Positions 58,168-64,000 of a DNA stretch of 64,000 nt are shown here, piece after piece. Positions within the stretch are counted from its first letter, which is position 1, and every line of letters begins with the position of its first letter. The DNA comes from Panulirus ornatus (lineage: Eukaryota > Arthropoda > Malacostraca > Decapoda > Palinuridae), in assembly GCF_036320965.1 (NCBI RefSeq), contig NC_092232.1, positions 57,424,658 through 57,488,657 on the forward strand, in the 5' to 3' direction. The position numbers and the translations under genes are program-made. The notes beneath the pieces are model-generated. The model worked only from the letters and a program-made list of their open reading frames with translations. It was not told the DNA's origin and searched no databases.

Positions 58168-58311
58168 GTGGCTTGTGTCAGTGTGTCTGTCCCTCAGTAT
58201 AGCAAGTCAAGCATTACTCCACCGTACAACAACTACAACATGGCTTGTGTCAGTGTGTCTGTCCCTTAGTATAGCAAGTCAAGCATTACTCCACCGTACA
58301 ACAACTACAAG
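58168..58311. repeat. ~72-bp tandem duplication specific to copy B
   Basis: Two copies of the segment starting GGCTTGTGTCAGTGTGTCTG. Copy A has only one (about 27846). Confidence 0.9.
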
Positions 58312-58640
58312 GTCACAAATGAGGGGACAAATAACATATAGGTTGGGTCACGGAAAATGTCAAATGAGCTGAGGAAAAGGAAGGACATTACATACACTGG
58401 CTTTATCATTGAATCATTTTGTGATGGTTGTGAAATATTGGTCATGTGTAGAAGATGGTCCTTGTACATGAATGAGGACAAACGTTAGTTTCATAATATG
58501 TTATAATGGTATATCTATCTGGTGAACTGATATGTGATATGATAAATGTAATCTTGTTCTGAACTCTTTAGAAATATCACCTTTGAAATCTATATCTATT
58601 TCTCTCACGACTTAAAACTATATTTTCTAGTTTGATGCGG

Positions 58641-59047
58641 CTCCTGGCGCTCAACTTTCAAGTTTAACAATTACCACCATATGTCACCTCTTCTTTGGGA
58701 TCAGGTAAACGATCTATCTTTCCAATTCCTCCAAAAGAATCTTTTGTTGATGAAATTCTTCGTCGTCTGCTTCACCAGACTGGTTTAAGAGGCGTCCGTC
58801 TGTGAGTCTAAAGTGGACGATTCTACACAAATGAACTTTCTCCTGTCCTTCCCTTCATATTGACATATATAAACTTCCGTCAGACAGATACGGTCTTTCT
58901 CTTCCCACATATAAACTGATGGTTTTTACAACATCACTGACTGAAGCTCTACAGAAAAGGCTTCAAGGAAATATATCACTAATATGTAAGGATTATTAAG
59001 CTATTACTCGTGGGATTACATGACAAGAAGCTGTACGGTTTATATCA
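58641..59047. other. Unassigned sequence between copy B and the 40-bp array
   Basis: No gene or repeat recognised. Confidence 0.5.
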
Positions 59048-60175
59048 CCGTCATGTTCACTAGAGAGGGAGACACTACGGTATCTCACCGCCATGTTCAC
59101 TAGAGGGAGAAACCATTATCTCTCAACGTCATGTTCTCCACAGAGAGACACCACTATCTCTCATCTTCATGTTCACTACAGAGGGAGACACCACTATCTT
59201 TCACCGTCATGTTCACTACAGAGGGAGACACTACTATCTCTCACCGTCATGTTCGCTGGAGGGAGAAACCACTACCTCTTACCGCCATGTTCATTACAGA
59301 GGAAGAAACCACTATCTTTCACCGCCATGTTCACCAGAGGGAGAAACCACTATCTCTCATCTTCATGTTCACTACAGAGGGACACACCACTCTCTCTCAC
59401 CGTCATGTTCACTACAGAAGAAGAGAACATAGTCTCTCACCATCATCTTCACTACAGAGGGAGACACCAATATCTCTCACCATCATGTTCACTAGAGGGA
59501 GAAACCACTCTCTCTCAATGTCATGTTCACTACAGAGAGATATCACTATCTCTCACCTTCATCTTCACTACAGAGGGAGAAACAGCTATCTCTCACCGTC
59601 ATGTTCACTACAGAGAGATACCACTATCTCTCATCTTCATGTTTACTACAGAAGGAGACATCACTATCTCACCGTCATGTTCACTACATAGGAAGAATGT
59701 ATAGTCTCTCACCATCATGTTCTCTACAGAGGGAGACACCACTACTCTCATGTTCATTACAGAGGGAGAAACAACTATCTCTCACCGTCATGTTCACTAC
59801 AGAGGGAGAAACCGCTATCTCTCACCGTCATGTTCACTACAGAAGGAGAAAACTATCTCTCACCGTCATGTTCACTACAGAGGGAGACACAACTATCTCT
59901 CACCATCATGTTCACTACAGAGGGAAAGACAAATATGTCTCACAGTCATGCTCAAAACAGAGAGACACCACTATTGCCGTCATGTTCAATACAGAGTTAG
60001 AAATCACTATCTCTCACCGTCATGTTCACTACAGAGAGATACCACTATCTCTCACCATCATGTTCACTACAGAGAGATACCATTATCTCTCACCATCATG
60101 TTCACTACAGAGGGAGACACCATTATCTGTCACCGTCATGTTCACTACGGAAGGAGACACCACCAGAAGCACTGT
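59048..60175. repeat. Imperfect 40-bp tandem array (~28 units)
   Basis: Units of the form TCTCACCGTCATGTTCACTA followed by CAGAGGGAGACACCACTATC, with 37- to 40-bp variants lacking ACA or GAGG. Long frames run through it in all three plus frames (His/Ser/Arg-rich, repeating HVHYRG, SCSLQRE and MFTTEG), because a 40-bp unit cycles the frame. I treat these as artefacts. Confidence 0.92.
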
Positions 60176-60429
60176 CATCTTCACTACGCGCCTTGTCTTC
60201 AATATACCCCTACAAGTCCTATGCATATATTTACCATTCCCTCAACTGGACACGTCATGATCTTTACACCATTATCTTCCCTACATGGTACATATCATCA
60301 CGTATCTCCACTACGTTCAGGGAAAGCTATAGTCAAGATCTTCAGATAACTTCACTATATTTAATATAAACAAGTCCATAAAGTTTACCTCAGTGGTCCA
60401 TCATCTACTGTACAGTTATATCTCAAGAA

Positions 60430-60520
60430 ATATTTTCTTGGATTGCTTCACTGCCTCACCGGCTCTCCAAAAGTTTTTCTTGGATTGTTTCGCTGCCTCA
60501 CCCGCTAGCTGAACAGGGTC
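60430..60520. repeat. ~48-bp imperfect duplication upstream of the retropepsin gene
   Basis: Two copies of TTTTCTTGGATTGYTTCRCT followed by GCCTCACC and GCT, ending about 70 bp before the ATG at 60581. It could be regulatory. Confidence 0.75.
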
Positions 60521-60580
60521 CACATTAAGAGCTACTACACAAAGGGCGCTCACCCTTACAGAAGCGACAGACGGCACACA

Positions 60581-61549
60581 ATGGCACGGCCACACGTGAC
60601 CAGGGATGGGGTCGTGAGCCTCTACCTGGCCTACCCTCCCGTGGCAAGCACCATGCCTGACCTCTCCGGCCTCCCCTCCGTCATGTGTGACGAAAGGGGC
60701 TACATCACTGTCACAGTCAACGGCAAGCAGTGCCAGTTGTTGGTCGACTCAGGGTCCAACCATGCCTACGTTTTCCACGACATGGCCATGGAACTGGGCC
60801 TGCTTGGTGATGTGGTCCGCTATGAAGAGTACGAGATCCTCACCTGGAACGGTGTCGTCCCGTGCAACGTCGGCGTCATCCCCAGCGTCCCCATCGTGCT
60901 GGAGAACGGCCTGCGGTTCCACTGCGAACTCTGGTACTTGCCGCCCATAATCGAGTACGACTTCATCGTGGACAGAGTCACGTTGAGCCGACTCAGGGCC
61001 GTCCAGGTGTTCGAGAAGACGCACTCAGAGTTCTTCTTCAAGGACGAGAGCGTGATGGACCAGCAGCCACCCGAAACCGACCCAGACCAGAAGCTGGCCA
61101 ACGTGCTCACACTGCACGGCCACCTGACCCCAGACCTGACGGATCCTCCTCTTGTGGTCTACGTGGATACTGGCGCCGACGATTCCTACATCTCCGAGAA
61201 ACTTGCTCGCTCCCTGGCGCCCCACGGGAGACGTGGGGCCAACGGTATAAGCGCCCTTAAGATTCACATGGAGGGCCGCCACTCCCTCCTCGAGCAAGTC
61301 TACACGGGAGACGACAGTGTTGACATCACCATCGGCAAGTCCTTCCTGATCCAGTATAACGGAGTCATCGACTTCGATACCAACACCTTGTACGTTAGAT
61401 CGGAGGACGGCAGCGTGTATCAGATCCAGACTAGTACCGACCAAGGAAGACCCGAACAACCCGGAGAGACTGCCACTAAGAAGAAGAGGCGGCGGCGTAG
61501 GAGGAGGAGGAGGAGAAGGAGGCGGGGACGAAGGAACCACCAGCAGTGA
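60581..61549 (+). CDS. Tandem (double) retropepsin-like aspartic protease
   Basis: 322 residues, intronless, from ATG at 60581 to TGA. Two retropepsin-like domains lie in series. Domain 1 (~40-150) has YITVTVNG, the active-site-like LLVDSGSNHAYV (D56-S-G), and the flap and C-terminal strands ending EYDFIVDRVTL. Domain 2 (~175-275) has LVVYVDTGADDSYI (D196-T-G-A) and ITIGKSFLIQYNGVIDFD, the family's late hydrophobic-Gly motif. Retropepsins normally dimerise to pair two Asp residues; here one chain supplies both. A run of ~15 Arg (303-317) ends the protein and may bind nucleic acid or direct nuclear entry. No RT, integrase or LTR surrounds it, so it looks like a solo, possibly domesticated gene of retroelement or viral origin. 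It is GC-rich in AT-rich flanks. AATAAA lies at 61762-61767. Confidence 0.65.
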   Translation: MARPHVTRDGVVSLYLAYPPVASTMPDLSGLPSVMCDERGYITVTVNGKQCQLLVDSGSNHAYVFHDMAMELGLLGDVVRYEEYEILTWNGVVPCNVGVIPSVPIVLENGLRFHCELWYLPPIIEYDFIVDRVTLSRLRAVQVFEKTHSEFFFKDESVMDQQPPETDPDQKLANVLTLHGHLTPDLTDPPLVVYVDTGADDSYISEKLARSLAPHGRRGANGISALKIHMEGRHSLLEQVYTGDDSVDITIGKSFLIQYNGVIDFDTNTLYVRSEDGSVYQIQTSTDQGRPEQPGETATKKKRRRRRRRRRRRRRGRRNHQQ

Positions 61550-61781
61550 TGAGGATGGGAAGGGTCGGGGATACTAGAAGCGAACTCGGGATGATTCATA
61601 AATCATTATGCGCCAATCCCCTTGTATGTTTCCCTTCAAACATTTAGTTCTATAAAAGTCTCATACGTAAGACACATTCTACTGTTGTATAGTAGTCTAT
61701 GATGGAAACAATGATTTAATCATGACTGGGTTTCCTTGATTATATTAAGAAGAAATCTGAGAATAAATCGCTCGTGGCATA

Positions 61782-62980
<1,199 letters not shown>

Positions 62981-62984
62981 TTAT

Positions 62985-64000
62985 TTATTTATTTTGCTTT
63001 GTCGCTGTCTCCCGCGTTTGCGAGGTAGCGCAAGGAAACAGACGAAAGAAATGGCCCAACCCACCCCATACACAATGTATACACACACACGTCCACACAC
63101 GCAAATATACATACCTATACATCTCAATATACACATATATATACGTACACAGACACATACATATATACCCATGCACACAATTCACACTGTCTGCCCCCAT
63201 TCACTCCCATCGCCACCTCGCCACACATGGAATACCTTCACCCTCCCCCCTCGTGTGTGCGAGGTAGCACTAGGAAAAGACAACAAAGGCCCCATTCGTT
63301 CACACAGTCTCTAGCTGCCACGCAATAATGCCCGAAACCACAGCTCCCTTTCCACATCCAGGCCCCACACAACTTTCCATGGTTTACCCCAGACGCTTCA
63401 CATGCCCTGATTCAATCCACTGACAGCACCTCAACCCCAGTATACCACATCTATCCAATTCACTCTATTCCTTGCCCTCCTTTCACCCTCCTGCATGTTC
63501 AGGCCCCGATCACACAAAATCTTTTTCACTCCATCTTTCCACCTCCAATTTGGTCTCCCACTTCTCGTTCCCTCCACCTCCGACACATATATCCTCTTGG
63601 TCAATCTTTCCTCACTCATTCTCTCCATGTGCCCAAACCATTTCAAAACACCCTCTTCTGCTCTCTCAACCACGCTCTTTTTATTTCCACACATCTCTCT
63701 TACCCTTACGTTACTTACTCGATCAAACCACCTCACACCACACATTGTCCTCAAACATCTCATTTCCAGCACATCCATCCTCCTGCGCACAACTCTATCC
63801 ATAGCCCACGCCTCGCAACCATACAGCATTGTTGGAACCACTATTCCTTCAAACATACCCATTTTTGCTTTCCGAGATAATGTTCTCGACTTCCACACAT
63901 TCTTCAAGGCTCCCAAAATTTTCGCCCCCTCCCCCACCCTATGATTCACTTCCGCTTCCATGGTTCCATCCGCTGACAGATCCACTCCCAGATATCTAAA
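62985..64000 (-). mobile_element. TA-LINE copy 11, long-3'UTR subfamily, running off the window
   Basis: Minus strand: the long 3' UTR (62990-63430) shares CAATAATGCCCGAAACCACA and ACATGTAT-like blocks with copy 4. The ORF2 C-terminus follows and is open to the window edge. Confidence 0.9.
63431..64000 (-). CDS. TA-LINE ORF2 C-terminal part (continues beyond window)
   Basis: At least 184 codons from [20 protein letters not shown] through [20 protein letters not shown] to VNWIDVVYWG and a stop. One or two codons are missing in TRSGRPNWRW compared with [11 protein letters not shown] elsewhere. No break is seen in the visible part. Confidence 0.85.
   Translation of the reverse strand, partial: FRYLGVDLSADGTMEAEVNHRVGEGAKILGALKNVWKSRTLSRKAKMGMFEGIVVPTMLYGCEAWAMDRVVRRRMDVLEMRCLRTMCGVRWFDRVSNVRVREMCGNKKSVVERAEEGVLKWFGHMERMSEERLTKRIYVSEVEGTRSGRPNWRWKDGVKKILCDRGLNMQEGERRARNRVNWIDVVYWG

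Noticed and set aside
59093..60349. Three long His/Ser/Arg-rich ORFs up to 245 residues
   Set aside because: Frames cycle through one 40-bp repeat; the same peptide triad appears in each frame.
60749..61540. Minus-strand and other-frame ORFs over the retropepsin gene
   Set aside because: GC-rich coding sequence leaves shadow frames open; only the plus-strand 60581 frame shows protein motifs.

Overview
This is a eukaryotic, AT-rich, repeat-dense window. It most resembles the genome of an arthropod, probably a decapod crustacean. That assignment is an inference from very long (TA)n, (GA)n and (CA)n tracts, many young non-LTR elements, nuclear-type tRNA-Gln sequences and short intronless GC-rich ORFs in an AT-rich background. 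Nothing bacterial is present: there are no operons, ribosome binding sites or CRISPR arrays. A run of 100 N at 46959-47058 is a scaffold gap.

Layout. 0-6 kb: a LINE 3' end, two foldback-type elements (the second carries an inverted pair of tRNA-Gln genes), then a TATA-driven locus with an acidic ORF and a Pro-rich ORF that has a half-RRM-like segment. 6-10.5 kb: mostly unassigned sequence with one GC-rich ORF near 9.4-9.9 kb. 10.5-18.7 kb: a nested TE graveyard. It holds a Rex1/CR1-like RT broken by a 67-bp array, two tail-to-tail LINE copies, a Gypsy pol relic containing a 40-bp array, and a LINE ORF1 with zinc knuckles. 18.7-34.1 kb and 47.1-62.9 kb: two diverged copies of one large unit (segmental duplication). 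Each copy has long inverted arms around a 58-bp satellite (9 units in copy A, 44 in copy B). Each is followed by one intronless GC-rich gene, an RFX-like DNA-binding protein in copy A and a tandem-retropepsin protein in copy B, and then by the same ~1.1-kb tail. 34.1-47 kb between the copies: LINEs, their short derivatives, (TA)n tracts, a 2-kb CCA/TCA trinucleotide array and foldback elements.

The dominant mobile family is an APE-endonuclease non-LTR retrotransposon, labelled here 'TA-LINE'. Nearly all copies, and copies of a ~240-bp derivative ('TA-SINE'), have their 3' ends against (TA)n. Many also have (TA)n at the 5' end, and several lie tail-to-tail across one (TA)n tract. Two copies carry 5' inversions typical of twin priming. 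The TA-SINE looks like the LINE 5' UTR joined to the LINE 3' terminus, so it is probably mobilised in trans by TA-LINE.

The likely host or domesticated coding loci are few: 4882-5127, 5202-5783, possibly 9388-9882, 32027-32773 and 60581-61549. All functional calls were made by eye from motifs; no database search was run.
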